The notes: generated by a model not told the origin, from the sequence alone. DNA of 64,000 nt from Pithys albifrons albifrons (GCF_047495875.1 NC_092467.1:31667566-31731565), one strand, 5' to 3'; positions 37,301 through 47,975 are shown, numbered from the stretch's first letter. Numbers and translations: made by a program.

Positions 37301-40300
37301 TTTTTAGTATTTTGTAACATTTTGTTTAAATTAAAAAAAAAACAAACTAGAAAATAATTTAAAATTGTGAATTTCTCTGAGTGAGGCCTCCAAATCTGTG
37401 CTGCCTTTGAGCAAAGCTCTTCACAAGGACACAGAGGTGGGGATTTATCTGGAGCTCAGTTGCTGACCAGCCATTGCTCCCTGTCCTTGTCCCCAAATTT
37501 TCCCTGCCACGCTCCCAACTGCTGTGGCAGGAGAGCCCACAAACTGGCACATGTGCCACCCTGCTGGCACTGGGAGGGGCCTGGAGCTGCCCTGACAAAA
37601 AACAACAGCACCAGGACAATTTTATCTGCATTGTGATAACTGTGGTGAAATTTATGGCAGTGTTAGTGCTTTATTGTTTCATTATGCCAGATTAGCTGGG
37701 GGAGGTAATTACAGCCCTGACAGGGAAATGCCTTTGATGTTTCCATTTCAGTTCTGCAGTTTGGGATGTGCAGATTCCAGCACTGCCATAATTCCACAGT
37801 GTTCCATGTCCAATTACATGGCAGAGCATTTGCTCCCCAGGATAATGGAGCTAATTTCTAATAAATGCTTGCACCAAGGATCTGAACTCATTCAGCTCTT
37901 GGGTAAATAGTGATGGCAATAACAATATGCATATTTTTCAAGTGATTCATGCAGATGTTCATTGCTTGACACCAGGCAGTTCTGAGACAAATGGAATACT
38001 ATAAATTTTATACTAATATTTGCCAGCAGTAATTTTGTGCCTTAGGATTTTCCTGGACAACATCTAATCAGTAACAACAATATGAATGCAGCTAAAATCA
38101 AGCAGCATGTTCATATACACACAGATTTTTGCACACACAAATAAATATACAGAGACAAAGCCCTGACAGTTCCACACACAAAAAAAATACTTAGATTATT
38201 TTTTTTAACAGTGTCCAACTTTAATGCTCTCTTAAAAAAAATAGATTATTTTTTTTAACAGTGTCCAACTTTAATGCTCTCTTAAAAAAAATACTTACAT
38301 TATTTTTTTTAACACTGTCCAACTTTAGTGCTCTCTTAACTCTGCAAGAGAAGAAAATATGGACAAGTTTTATGGCCATGTAGACACAAAGATTTCTGGA
38401 AGTAACACCAATAATTGAGATTTTTGAAGACTTTTTCCTGTTTTTCACATTTACTAAAGTAAATATATTAACTGATTAAAATACTGAGTACTACAATTTA
38501 TAAAGACAGTTTCCTGTTTTTCACATTTATATAAAAAAATGCCACTTAAATATATTAACTGATTAAAATACTGAGCACTACAATTTATAAAGACAGTTTC
38601 CTGTTTTTCACATTTATATAAAAAATGCCACTTAAATATATTAACTGATTAAAATACTGAATACTACAATTGATATTTTTGAAGACAGTTTCCTTTTTAC
38701 TGTTTCACATTTATATAAGAAAACAAATGCCACTTAAATATATTAACTGATTAAAATACTGAGGACTACAATTGATATTTTTAAAGACAGTTTAATTTTT
38801 AGTGCTTCACATTTATAAGAAAACAAGTGCCACCTAAAGTAAATATATTAACTCATTCAAATACTGAGTACTACAATTTATAAAGACAGTTTCCTTTTTA
38901 GAGTTTCCCATTTATATAAAAAAACAAGTGCCACTTAAAGTAAATATATTAACTGACTAAAATACTGAGTACTGCAATTGATATTTTTAAAGACAGTTTC
39001 CTTTTTAGTGCTTCACATTTAGATAAGAAAACAAATGCCACCTAAAGGAAATACATTAACTGATTAAAATACTGAGAAGTGTTTCCCTAAGAAAACCTGA
39101 TTTTCCATTTCATTTTCAGAGACAAACCCCAAGACACTGAGCAGAAACCACCCTGAATATTTGCTTTTCCCCCAGGACTCCAACACCAACCACCCCCAGA
39201 ACCATTTTCCTTTACATACCTCTGAGCAAGGCTTGAAATGACTCTGCCATTAGTCCAATTAATGCCACAAAGCCATTAAAAACACAGGTACAGCCAAGGT
39301 GAAAAAAGTAGTTTTTGCCATCATTTTAGCTCTAAAGATGATTCAGTGCTGCCAGACTCTGCCTGAGCTGGGGAACAGATGCTCAATGTCTTTACAGGTC
39401 CCCAAACCATAAGAAACTCTTCTCTCCTCTCCTCTTCTCCCCTCTCCTGCCTCAGGAACGTGCCAAGCTCTCTCTGCAGAGTCTGCTCTGCTGAACTGGA
39501 TGCCCAGCTGTTAATGGCAACACTGCAAGGGGAAAGCTGAATATTTATAATACTTTATATGGTACAGCTGTCTTCTAAAGAGCAGTCATCAAAATTTTAT
39601 TGAATGCAGGCTAAATGCTCAAAGGAAAGAAAGGTCAACATAAATTAAGACTATTTTTCCCAGAGACAACTGAAACTTTTTAAGCACGTTCCTAAATCTT
39701 GGTCTAAATCACGATATAAAACAACAAGGAACAAAAAATCTTTGGAAGAACAGTCCCCAAGAAATGTATATATTAAATTGAATTAAACAAGATTTGGAAT
39801 ATACATCATATTTCAAGAACTTAGCTCAGTTTTCATCTTGGAAAAGAACGTTCTGCCTTGTAAGGAATTGAGATGATCTCATTCCAAATATATCCTTTTT
39901 AAATTTATGCTACTATTTCAAACCTGTAAATTAAAGGAAACAGGAGTGGGAACACAGCTTTGATAAGCACCTCAGGAAAGGGTCTTGCATGGAAACTGTT
40001 TTACAACTATCCAATTATAAAATGGGAAGGGAATGTTCTACCTTAAGAAAGCCCAGGGAAGAGGTGACATTAAAATTAAAGTCCCCTGTGAAATTCTGGC
40101 CAAAGGGCTCTCCAGGCTCCAACAGTTTGATGGGATTCTTTACAATGTATTTCCTTTTTACAGAGACACCCACACTGCTCAAGGAATCCCAACTCCATCC
40201 CACCTCCCAGCCCTTGGCAGCAGAGAAATACTCTGGTTTATTAATGGCAGGATGCTCTGGGGCCACAGCATGTTGTGCCAAGGCTGGTGGTGAGGGAGGG

Positions 40301-43300
40301 TTGAGCACTGAAGGCCAAAGTAAAGCAGGTCTGGACTCAGCACAGCTGAAGGATGAGGAATAAACAAGTGAGATTAGCTCAGTTGGTTAAAACTTGGTTG
40401 TAATAATGCCAAGGTCATGAATTCAATCCCCTATGTGGGCCATTGACTTAAGAGTTGGACTCGATGATCCTTGTGGGTCCCTTCCAACTCAGAATAGTCT
40501 GTGAATAATGAGAAACTCCATGAAAATCCCACTAAATTATAAACACCGAGGAAATTTCTTGGGGGGGAAGTTGTGGACTGATCAAAGAGGATGTTCTTTG
40601 AAGTCTGTCAAATACTGTGGACAAGGAAGAGCAGCTCAAATCTCTCTCTGCTGGCCTGTAAACCCCCTGCAAGCTCCCCACATTATGGAGGCAAAGATGG
40701 AGCCTCATTCCAAGCACTTCAGAGCTGGAAGATTATCTTGGAAGACACAATTTTAGCTTCAGTCAACCTTCCCTTGCATCTCCCACTCCATCCTGCCCAG
40801 CAGCCTGGGTTGGTTGTGGCTGTGCCTTAAGGATTGTCTTTCCAAGGCCATAATGTGAGAAGTTAAATCAAAATAATTTAAAATTTGGGCTCCCTGGCTG
40901 GGACCCCTGAAACAAAAATCATCCCAACTCCCAGCATGAAAACCCTGCTGGCCAAACTTTTCCCTCAGATCTCCCAAAAGATGGACAACCAATATGTGCC
41001 AAGAAAATTCCTGAAGTATTTTATGGAACAACACGAAGAGCAGCAGCTTTAGTTTGGTTTATCTTTTTTATAGGGCTGGAAAGGCCTCACTTTGAACACA
41101 GTGTGGAACCAAATGAACCAAACAAAATTCCTGAAGTATTTTAGGGAAAAACAAAAAAGAGCAGCAGCTTTAGTTTGGTTTATCTTTTGTATAAGGCTGG
41201 AAAGGCCTCACTTTGGCTCCAATGTGGAACCAAATGAGCCAAACAAAAATCCTAAAGTATTTTAGGGAACAACACAAAGAGCAGCAGCTTTAGTTTGGTT
41301 TATCTCTTTTGTGGCTGGAAAGGCCTCACTTTGGCTCCAGTGTGGAACCAAATGAACCAAACAAAATTCCTGAAGTATTTTATGGAACAACACGAAGAGC
41401 AGCAGCTTTAGTTTGGTTTATCTTTTGGATAGAGCTGGAAAGGCCTCACTTTGACTCCAATGTGGAACCAAATGAACCAAACAAAATTCCTGAAGTATTT
41501 TATGGAACAACACGAAGAGCAGCAGCTTTAGTTTGGTTTATCTTTTGGATAGAGCTGGAAAGGCCTCACTTTGACTCCAATGTGGAACCAAATGAACCAA
41601 ACAAAATTCCTGAAGTATTTTATGGAACAACACGAAGAGCAGCAGCTTTAGTTTGGTTTATCTTTTTTGTGGCTGGAAAGGCCTCACTTTGACTCCAGTG
41701 TGGAACCAAAAGTCAGAGTGTGAGGAAGGAAAGGAGGCAGAAAGATGAGGCACAATAACAGTGTTTAACAACTCAATCCGAGTCTCCTCCTTGTGAATTG
41801 GAAGCCTGACAAGACTTAATTTATTTTCTTAACCACAATGGCACAGGTTCCCACCAGCTGTACAACCAGCAAGGATTATTTTGCCCATAATATTTATCAG
41901 GTTAAAGAATTTCCTTCATTTATAATTTATGAATGAATGCAACAGCAACAGTCATGTCCAAGTTAATGCAGAGAAAACCACAGGGAATGAGGATTTGATC
42001 ATATTATTTCATTAAAAATGCCCTAGAGGGTATTGCAGTGCACTTTGAGGCCATTTCAGTGTCCTTCCTCTTCAGGTCCTGCTCTGCTGGGAACAAAAGA
42101 AAGCACCTCTCTGCTATTCACATATTGCTGCATCTTCAAACCTGCCAGCAAAAATGTCTGATTCATTGGAAAAGCTGGAAGAATAAAGGACCAGTTGGAA
42201 AAGCTGGAAGAATAAAGGATCAGTTCCTTGTTCAGCTTAAAGGTGTGTGAGCAATGAGAAGCTGACAAACACCAAAAAAAAATCAAAGTTTGTGTTTTGT
42301 TAAGTTGCCTTTGTATCCTGCCATGACTCCTACAAATTCCATATCCAGGACTGGCAGAGGTTGGAAACTCTGGCAGATCTAACGCGTATCTTTGAAATCC
42401 ATAAGGAGCTGTAAACTGGGATAAATTCCCAAGCCTATATAGAGGGATCAGGGGTCTTTCCTGCCCTTGGAGTTGGGAATATGCTCCTCACACTTTCTGG
42501 ATTGACCTTCAGAAGCTCATGATGAGCAGAGATGCACAAGAGCAGCACCACGACCAGTCCTTGATAAACTGCAAAGAACTGGAGAAATCTGAGCAGGATT
42601 TAACCCCACTGGAGACACCATGAAAGGAAACAGCCCGATGGAAAACAGACATGTGGATGTCATGACCTGATCTCCACAGGCCTGGAATTCTTTCCCACAA
42701 CTCTGCTCCTGTGTGTGCGTGTGTGGATCTATAACTTAGTCATAATTTGTAACTGTATCAAATCCTATTGAATCATTTTATAAATATTAAATCAGTCAGT
42801 AAGTGCTGCTACACCCTTTTGCACCCCCATCTTTGTATCCACATCCTTTGCATCCCTGGTCTCCTAAATGGATTCTGATCCCATTTTCCTGCAGCAACAG
42901 AGTGAAGAACCTTGCCAGTGAACTCCATTAAAGCCACATTTCCAGAAATTCCTATTAAAACCTGCTGTTTGCCAAACCCTTCAGGGAAGGTGCCAGAGGA
43001 TGGCCCAGGTTCTGCTCAGGGGTGCCCTGCAATGGGACAAGAGGAATGGGCAGGAATTGATGTCCAGGAAATTCCACTTGGACATGAGGAAGAACTTCTT
43101 TGCTGTGCAGTGACCCAGCACTGAGCAGAGACCAGAGAGGTGTGGAGTCTCCTCACTGGAGATATTCCAGAGCCAGGACACCATCCTGTGCCACGTGCTC
43201 TGGGATGGCCCTGGAGCAGGGAGGGGGACCAGACAACACACTGGGGTCCCTTCCAGCCTGACCCATCCTGAGATCCTTTCTCTGGTCCCTCTCCCAACCA

Positions 43301-44603
43301 GTGTTATCCCTTATGGAATCAGAGCTGTTAGGGCAGATATATGGGATACAGGGTTGGAAAGGCAGAAAGGGATCACAGAGATGGAAGAGCAGAGATATGG
43401 GATCCAGGGCTGGAAGGGCTGGGATGCAGGGCTGGAAGGGCAGAGATATGGGATCCAGGGCTGGAAGGGCAGAGATATGGGATCACAGAGCTGTCAGGGC
43501 TGGTAGGGCAGAGAGATGGGATCCAGAGCTGGAAGGGCAGAGATATGGGATCCAGATCTGGGAGGGCAGAGAGATGGGATCCAGGGCTGGAAGTGCTGGA
43601 AGGGCAGAGATATGGGATCCAGATCTGGGAGGGCAGAGAGATGGGATCCAGGGCTGGAAGTGCTGGAAGGGCAGAGATATGGGATCCAGATCTGGGAGGG
43701 CAGAGAGATGGGATCCAGGGCTGGAAGGGCTGGAAGGGCAGAGATATGGGATCCAGAGCTGGAAGGGCAGAGAGATGGGATCCAGAGCTGGGAGGACTAG
43801 AAGGGCAGAGATATGGGATGCAGGGCTGGAAGGGCAGAGATATGGGATGCAGGGCTGGAAGGGCAGAGAGATGGGATCCAGAGTTGGAAGGGCTGGAAGG
43901 GCAGAGATATGGGACACAGAGCTGGAAGGGCCCTCTGGAAGTCCCCCATCCAACCCCCTGCCAGGGCAGGGGCACCTGGAGCAGGTGACACAGGAGCACA
44001 TCCAGATGGGTTGGGATGTCTCCACACAGGAAGACTCCCTGCCCTCCTGGGCAGCTCCAGAGCTCTGCCATCCTCACCGTGAGGAAATCTATGCCCGTGC
44101 TGAGGTGAAACTCCTTTTGTTTTAGTTTAAGGCCATTGCTCCTTTTCCTGTGGCTGGGCAGCCCTGGGAAGGGCCACCCCGCCCCCTTCAGAAATACAAA
44201 CTCAGAAACACAGAATTCAGAAATACGGAGCACACAAATACAGAAATACACAATACATAAACACCACCCACAGCAGCATCTCCCGCCCGAGCGCGGCCCT
44301 GCCGGGAGCCGCCACCGCAGCCATTCCCGGTGCCTGTTTTCCTCTGGAAACAAATCCCACCCTCTCCCGGCCGCTCCTCCGCCCTCCAGGCCGACCCTCG
44401 GAGCGCCTTTCCCCTCAGGAAGGGCCCGGGGAAGCGGGAGGGGACAGCGGAGGGGACAGGAGGGGAGACAGGAGGGAAAGGGGAGCGGAGGGGAGGAGAG
44501 GGGAGCGAAGGGGAAGAAAAGGGAGCGAAAGGGAGGAAAGGGGAGCGAAAGGGAGCGGAGGGAGATGGGAGGAGAGGGCAGTGTCCCCCGATACCCACGA
44601 CAT
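25362..44603 (-). CDS. ITGB3BP: ITGB3BP, centromere protein R (CENP-R / NRIF3), 8 coding exons
   Basis: CENP-R belongs to the CENP-O/P/Q/U/R part of the constitutive centromere-associated network. Coding exons in gene order (minus strand): 44603-44599 (ATG plus two bases, tentative), 38341-38299, 35934-35796, 33965-33887, 32194-32116, 31406-31313, 29071-29012 and 25435-25362 (TGA). Phases all join, predicting 190 residues against 177 in human. Diagnostic stretches are VKRALKLD (human VKRSLKLD), [13 protein letters not shown] (human [13 protein letters not shown]), ALEGSREL (identical) and YYEFLN near the end (human SYEFLK). The exon at 32194-32116 keeps the hydrophobic heptad-like pattern of the human coiled coil. 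The middle (33.9 kb exon, 31.4 kb exon) is diverged and GC-rich. The first exon is the weakest part. Two degenerate copies of the 38.3 kb exon lie directly downstream of it. The gene is tail-to-tail with ALG6 and head-to-head with EFCAB7. Confidence 0.9.
25440..29010. other. Last intron of ITGB3BP
   Basis: This is mostly unique sequence. The AT-rich part at 25.44-26.05 kb carries no recognisable repeat and one CpG-containing island (CACGCCGTACCCGGG near 25.63 kb). A GGA trinucleotide run lies at 26737-26760. No additional exon was recognised. Confidence 0.6.
30115..30422 (+). repeat. CR1 3' fragment
   Basis: It runs from GGGGGTTGGTCTCTTCTCCC to the 3' end TTTTCCAGCCCAATCCATTC. It lies in plus orientation, antisense to ITGB3BP, in the intron between the 31.4 and 29.0 kb exons. 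A short CCAA-rich simple repeat follows at 30475-30528. Confidence 0.88.
30695..31220. repeat. CACTGGGGYRCA minisatellite next to an ITGB3BP exon
   Basis: The dense array has a 10-11 bp unit (CACTGGGATG, CACTGGGGCG, CACTGGGGCA variants) that stays open in several frames on both strands. It ends about 90 bp downstream, in gene direction, of the donor of the exon 31406-31313. Confidence 0.92.
32385..32995. repeat. About 38-bp tandem repeat in an ITGB3BP intron
   Basis: The repeated unit is TTTTAAGGACTGGAAGCCC followed by AAATCCAAAGATATCCTAA, with a second variant carrying AGGAACCCCTAAATCCAGA. The variants are interspersed, which shows higher-order duplication. About sixteen units are present. 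Confidence 0.9.
38164..38341 (-). repeat. Three tandem copies of the second coding exon of ITGB3BP
   Basis: The first copy in gene order (38341-38299) has a real acceptor (CTCTTGCAG) and donor (GTAAGT). Two further copies of the exon core follow at about 38280-38220 and 38220-38164, spaced about 60 bp. They read RALKLD and lack a pyrimidine-rich acceptor. Their donor positions read CTATTT and CTAAGT instead of GTAAGT, so both look unusable. Confidence 0.85.
38400..39085. repeat. AT-rich tandem array, unit about 85-105 bp
   Basis: The phrase AAATATATTAACTGATTAAA with AAAGACAGTTTCC and TTCACATTTATATAA recurs about six or seven times. Spacing varies through small indels. The array is directly upstream, in gene order, of the ITGB3BP exon at 38.34 kb, within the first intron. 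Confidence 0.9.
40371..40504 (+). repeat. tRNA-Ile-derived SINE (TguSINE1-like), full length
   Basis: The head matches tRNA-Ile(AAT): A-box region TTAGCTCAGTTGGTT, anticodon region TGTAATAATGCC, and a degenerate B box in GGTCATGAATTCAATCCC. A CR1-like tail follows (GAGTTGGACTCGATGATCC, CCTTCCAACTCAGAATAGTC). No CCA-end stem is intact, so it is a SINE and not a tRNA gene. It lies in the first intron of ITGB3BP, antisense. Confidence 0.88.
40990..41710. repeat. 120-bp tandem repeat, six copies
   Basis: The sequence AAATTCCTGAAGTATTTTA recurs at about 41004, 41125, 41247, 41363, 41483 and 41603. Copies four to six are nearly identical, and copies one to three are more diverged. The unit contains GCAGCAGCTTTAGTTTGG and CTGGAAAGGCCTCACTTTG. 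The 127-codon open frame across it is a by-product. Confidence 0.92.
42980..43300 (+). repeat. CR1-like fragment
   Basis: GGACATGAGGAAGAACTTCT, CAGTGACCCAGCACTGAGC and the end CTTCCAGCCTGACCCATCC follow the general layout of the avian CR1 3' region. They belong to a different subfamily from the copies above. Confidence 0.6.
43315..43935. repeat. GGGATCCAGAGCTGGAAGGGCAGAGATAT minisatellite
   Basis: The 27-29 bp unit is repeated about twenty times, with RGATATGGGATCCAGAGCTGG variants. It lies upstream of the CpG island, in the first intron of ITGB3BP. Open frames on both strands are repeat-driven. Confidence 0.92.
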
Positions 44604-44960
44604 GTCGCGGCCGCTCCTGCCTCCTTCCTCGGCGTTCCCGCCCAGCGGGAAATGGCACCGGAGGCGGGGCTGAACCCGTGAGGGTGGCGGGGCCGGCACA
44701 GAGGCGTGTTTGGCTCCGGGGGTCTGTACGGGGCCCTGCCCGGCTCTGGGGGTCTGTACGGGGCCCTGTACTGCTCTGGGGGGCCCCCACAGGGCCCTGC
44801 TCGGATCTGGGGCCTACGCCGGGCCCCGTCCTGCTCTCGGCGCCCACATCCCCGTTCGACTCTGAGGGCCCAACCCGGGGCCAGGTCGGCTCTGAGGGCC
44901 CCGCCGTCCGCGGTACGGGCTGGGCTGGGGCGGCCGAACGCGTCCCCTCAGGGCCGCCCG
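44280..44960. promoter_or_regulatory. CpG island, probable divergent promoter of ITGB3BP and EFCAB7
   Basis: GC- and CpG-rich unique sequence lies between the inferred ITGB3BP start codon (minus strand, 44603) and the EFCAB7 upstream exon (45489). An E2F-like GCGGGAAA is at 44645-44652. A purine-only GGGAGC-rich tract occupies 44430-44580. EFCAB7 and ITGB3BP are head-to-head in mammals too, which supports a shared promoter. Start sites are not resolved. Confidence 0.65.
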
Positions 44961-45380
44961 GGCACCGGGAGGTGATGCCCCTCGGGCAGCGGGAGCCGAT
45001 TCCCCTCGGGCACCTGGAGGTGATTCCCCTCAGGGCAGCGGGAGGTGATTCCCCTCGGGCAACCGCAGCCGATTCCCCTCGGTCAGCGGGAGGTGATTCC
45101 CCTCGGACACCTGGAGGTGATGCCCCTCGGGTAGCGGGAGGTGATGCCCCTCGGGCAGCGGGAGCCGATTCCCCTCAGGGCGGCGGGAGTCGATTCCCCT
45201 CAGGGCACCGGGAGGTGATTCCCCTCAGGGCAGCGGGAGCCGATTCCCCTCAGGGCACCTGGAGGTGATGCCCCTCGGGCAGCGGGAGGTGATGCCCCTC
45301 GGGCAGCGGGAGCCGATTCCCCTCAGGGCGGCGGGAGTCGATTCCCCTCGGGCAGCGGGAGGTGATTCCCCTCAGGCCTG
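44960..45380. repeat. GC-rich minisatellite (GGGAGGTGATTCCCCTCGGGCA)
   Basis: About seventeen copies of a 24-27 bp unit alternate GGAGGTGATTCCCCTC and GGAGCCGATTCCCCTC. The array directly abuts the CpG island on the EFCAB7 side. Many copies carry CpG. Confidence 0.92.
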
Positions 45381-45488
45381 CTGGGGGAATGGGATTGTGA
45401 TGTTTTCCACGGGATGTGGTAAATCCATCCCCGAGAGCCCCTGGGCAGGGAGGTGAGAGCGCCCTGAGGTGACGTCTCCTCATTTCAG

Positions 45489-45554
45489 GTGTCGAGGCCG
45501 GAGCAGCTCCTGTGCCAGCTGTGCCTGCCCCGCGGATGAGCCTCGGCCCGGAAG
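45489..45554 (+). other. Candidate noncoding 5' exon of EFCAB7
   Basis: A 66-base GC-rich stretch is bounded by an acceptor (CTCCTCATTTCAG) and a donor (GGAAG|GTCAGT). It could splice to the coding exon, whose acceptor CCCTGACAG ends at 48301. It contains an ATG at 45536 whose frame does not join the main protein, so it would act as an upstream open frame. Confidence 0.45.
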
Positions 45555-45569
45555 GTCAGTGTTGTTGTG

Positions 45570-45950
45570 AGGGCCTGACTTGGGATATTTGGGAGAGTTT
45601 ATTCACAGAAAGGGTGGTCAGGCCTTGGAAAGGCTGCCCAGGGAGGTTTGGAGTGCCCAGCCCTGGAGGTGCCCAAGGCAGGACTGGCCGTGGCACTCAG
45701 TGCTCTGGGCTGGGGAACAAGGTGGGCATTGGGCACAGGGTGGGCTCCAGGGGCTGGGAGGGCTTTGCCAAGGTGGGCATCGGGCACAGGGTGGGCTCCA
45801 TGGGCTGGAAGGGCTTTGCCAAGGTGGGCATCGGGCACAGGGTGGGCTCCATGGGCTGGGAGGGCTTTGCCAAGGTGGGCATCAGGCACAGGGTGGGCTC
45901 CATGGGCTGGGAGGGCTTTGCCAACCTCAAGGATTCTGTAACTTAATTCC
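45570..45950 (+). repeat. CR1-like fragment with internal 51-bp tandem copies
   Basis: The left part (CAGAAAGGGTGGTCAGGCCT, GCCCAAGGCAGGACTGGCC) is CR1-like. From about 45715 the unit GGTGGGCATCGGGCACAGGG, continuing into CTCCATGGGCTGGGAGGGC, is repeated four times. It ends in a CR1-type GGATTCTGTAAC. Confidence 0.75.
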
Positions 45951-46029
45951 TGTCTGGAAGATGTTTTTTATTTGTTAGAATCATAAAACAAAATTTGAAG
46001 GTAATAGTTTGGCTGTGTCGTCCTCCCAC

Positions 46030-46275
46030 TCCACAGAATCCCAGAATAGTTTGGGTTGGAAGGACCTCAAAGCCCACTCAGTCCCACCCCTGCCATGGCA
46101 GGGACACCTCCCACTGTCCCAGGGTACCCCAGCCTGGCCTTGGACACTCCCAGGGATGGGGCAGCCACAGCTTCTCTGGGCACCTGTGCCAGGGCCTGCC
46201 CACCCTCCTAGGGAAGGATTTCATGCCAGTATCCCACCCATCCCTGCCCTCTCTCAGTCTGAGAGCCCAGGCCAC
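46030..46275 (-). repeat. CR1 3' fragment
   Basis: It begins CACAGAATCCCAGAATAGTT and follows the same block order as the 24.43 kb copy. Between 46.28 and 47.39 kb I see unique sequence, with a possible degenerate LTR-like stretch at 46.6-46.8 kb that I could not assign. Confidence 0.85.
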
Positions 46276-47394
46276 ATTGCCCCCTCCATCTGTTCTGTCT
46301 GCAGTGTCCCTTTCCCAGTGTGAGTGTCCCAGGCTGGGCCATGGGGCAGAGCTGGCACTGAGCCCTCACTCCCTCATTTCCCAGCCATGGACTGGCAGCA
46401 AGCACTTCTTGGCAGAACTGTGGCCCACACAAGAAATATCTCAGTTAACGGGGAGTCCAAGGAGTACAAAGGAGAGTTCACATTTTACAAACTAGTTACT
46501 GGAAAATTAACATTTATTCTTCTTTTCCTCCTTGACTTTCCCCCCAGTTCCACTCTGTGTGTGTAACACTGGTGCTTAATTATTGTGACACCCGTTTGCA
46601 GGAGCCAGGCTGTGTCAGGGGGTCCCTGTGGGGTCTTTCTGGTGCCTGTGTAATATTAAAGTGTCAGCCAGGCGGGCTGGGTATTACAAATAGGGTACTT
46701 CATCCATGATAAGGATTATTATCTTCCTTTCCCAAGAGGAAAAGACCTGTATAACTCACCAAGGTGCAGGTGATTTAGGCCTCCCGAGTCAAAACCCAAT
46801 GAGTCCTGGAGGGGACCCTCTGATGCTGTTGTCTTGTTGCTGAACTTGAGATATTCAATTTATTATACTGGAATATATTTTCTGAAGTCAACATTGGGTA
46901 AAATAATACAAGAGGCTGTTAGAGCAACAGCACAGCAGGATTTAGTGTCCCTCTGTGGTGGCCTTCTAAAAACCTTAATCACCCTTGGAAAAAAGCAGAA
47001 AGCTGCTGGTACAGTTTGCTGGCCATTGGTGAGCAAACAGCATCAGCTACTGCTTGGAATTGGCTTAATAATGGGGGAAAAAATGAGTTTCATGGTTTTT
47101 TCCATTCATTTTTAGTTATATGGGTCTTGTACTTAAATGGTCCAAGATGCTCAAAATTTTATGCACATTCATTTTTATTTATATTTAGACAACTCTTAGA
47201 AGTAGAATTATATTCTTAACTTGAGGGACTAAGAGTTGCATTTCCCCCCAGTTTCACCATTATCCATATGTTTTATTGATTTATATGATTATCCATATGT
47301 TTTATTATTACAACTGTGAAAGAGGAAACATGGAAAGCAATGGTTTGTTTCACAGATAATGGGAAAATGTGTTTTTATGCTTTCAAAAATATTT

Positions 47395-47975
47395 GCTATT
47401 TAATACTATATATACAATATTATATTTAATGTATAGAATGCATATTATATATTACATCATATATAACATACAATGTTGTAGATTATAATTATATATATTT
47501 TCTATCATATAATGTAATAATATTTTATTTCATATATATATAAAGCATATAATATATTACATCATATATAACATACAATGTTGTAGATTATAATTATATA
47601 TATTTTATATCATATAATGTAATATTTTATTTCATATATATATAAAGCATATAATATATTACATCACATATAATATACAATGTTGTAGATTATAATTATA
47701 TATATTTATATAATGTAATAATATATTTCATATATATAATGCATATAATGTATTGCATCATATATAACATACAATGTTGTCAAATACAACAATATATATT
47801 TTATATCATATAATGTAATACATAATCTTTCATATATATAATGCATATCATATATTACATAATATATAACCATAATATTATATTTCATATACATAATGCA
47901 TATCATATATTACATAATATACAACCATGTTGTAAATTATATTATAATTATATATATTATATATAATATAATGTA
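47395..47975. repeat. AT-rich tandem array, period about 103 bp
   Basis: The phrase TGTTGTAGATTATAATTATA recurs at about 47474, 47579 and 47681, with degenerate copies onward. The array is almost pure A+T. It ends in two telomere-type hexamers (CCCTAACCCTAA, 47979-47990). Confidence 0.88.

Noticed and set aside
40371..40445. A functional tRNA-Ile gene
   Set aside because: The acceptor and T stems are degenerate and the sequence continues into a CR1-like tail, so it is a SINE head.
44271..44279. ATGCTGCT as the ITGB3BP start exon
   Set aside because: The phase fits, but it would give MLLVKR. The candidate at 44603-44599 gives MSVKR, closer to human MPVKR; I kept the latter as tentative.
43301..44353. 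274- and 326-codon open frames
   Set aside because: They translate the GGGATCCAGAGCTGG array; there is no splice or protein support.
46600..46800. A solo LTR sharing GATTTAGGCCTCCC with 61.85 kb
   Set aside because: The shared motif is short; I could not find matching ends, a TG...CA boundary or a target duplication. Masking with a bird repeat library would decide.
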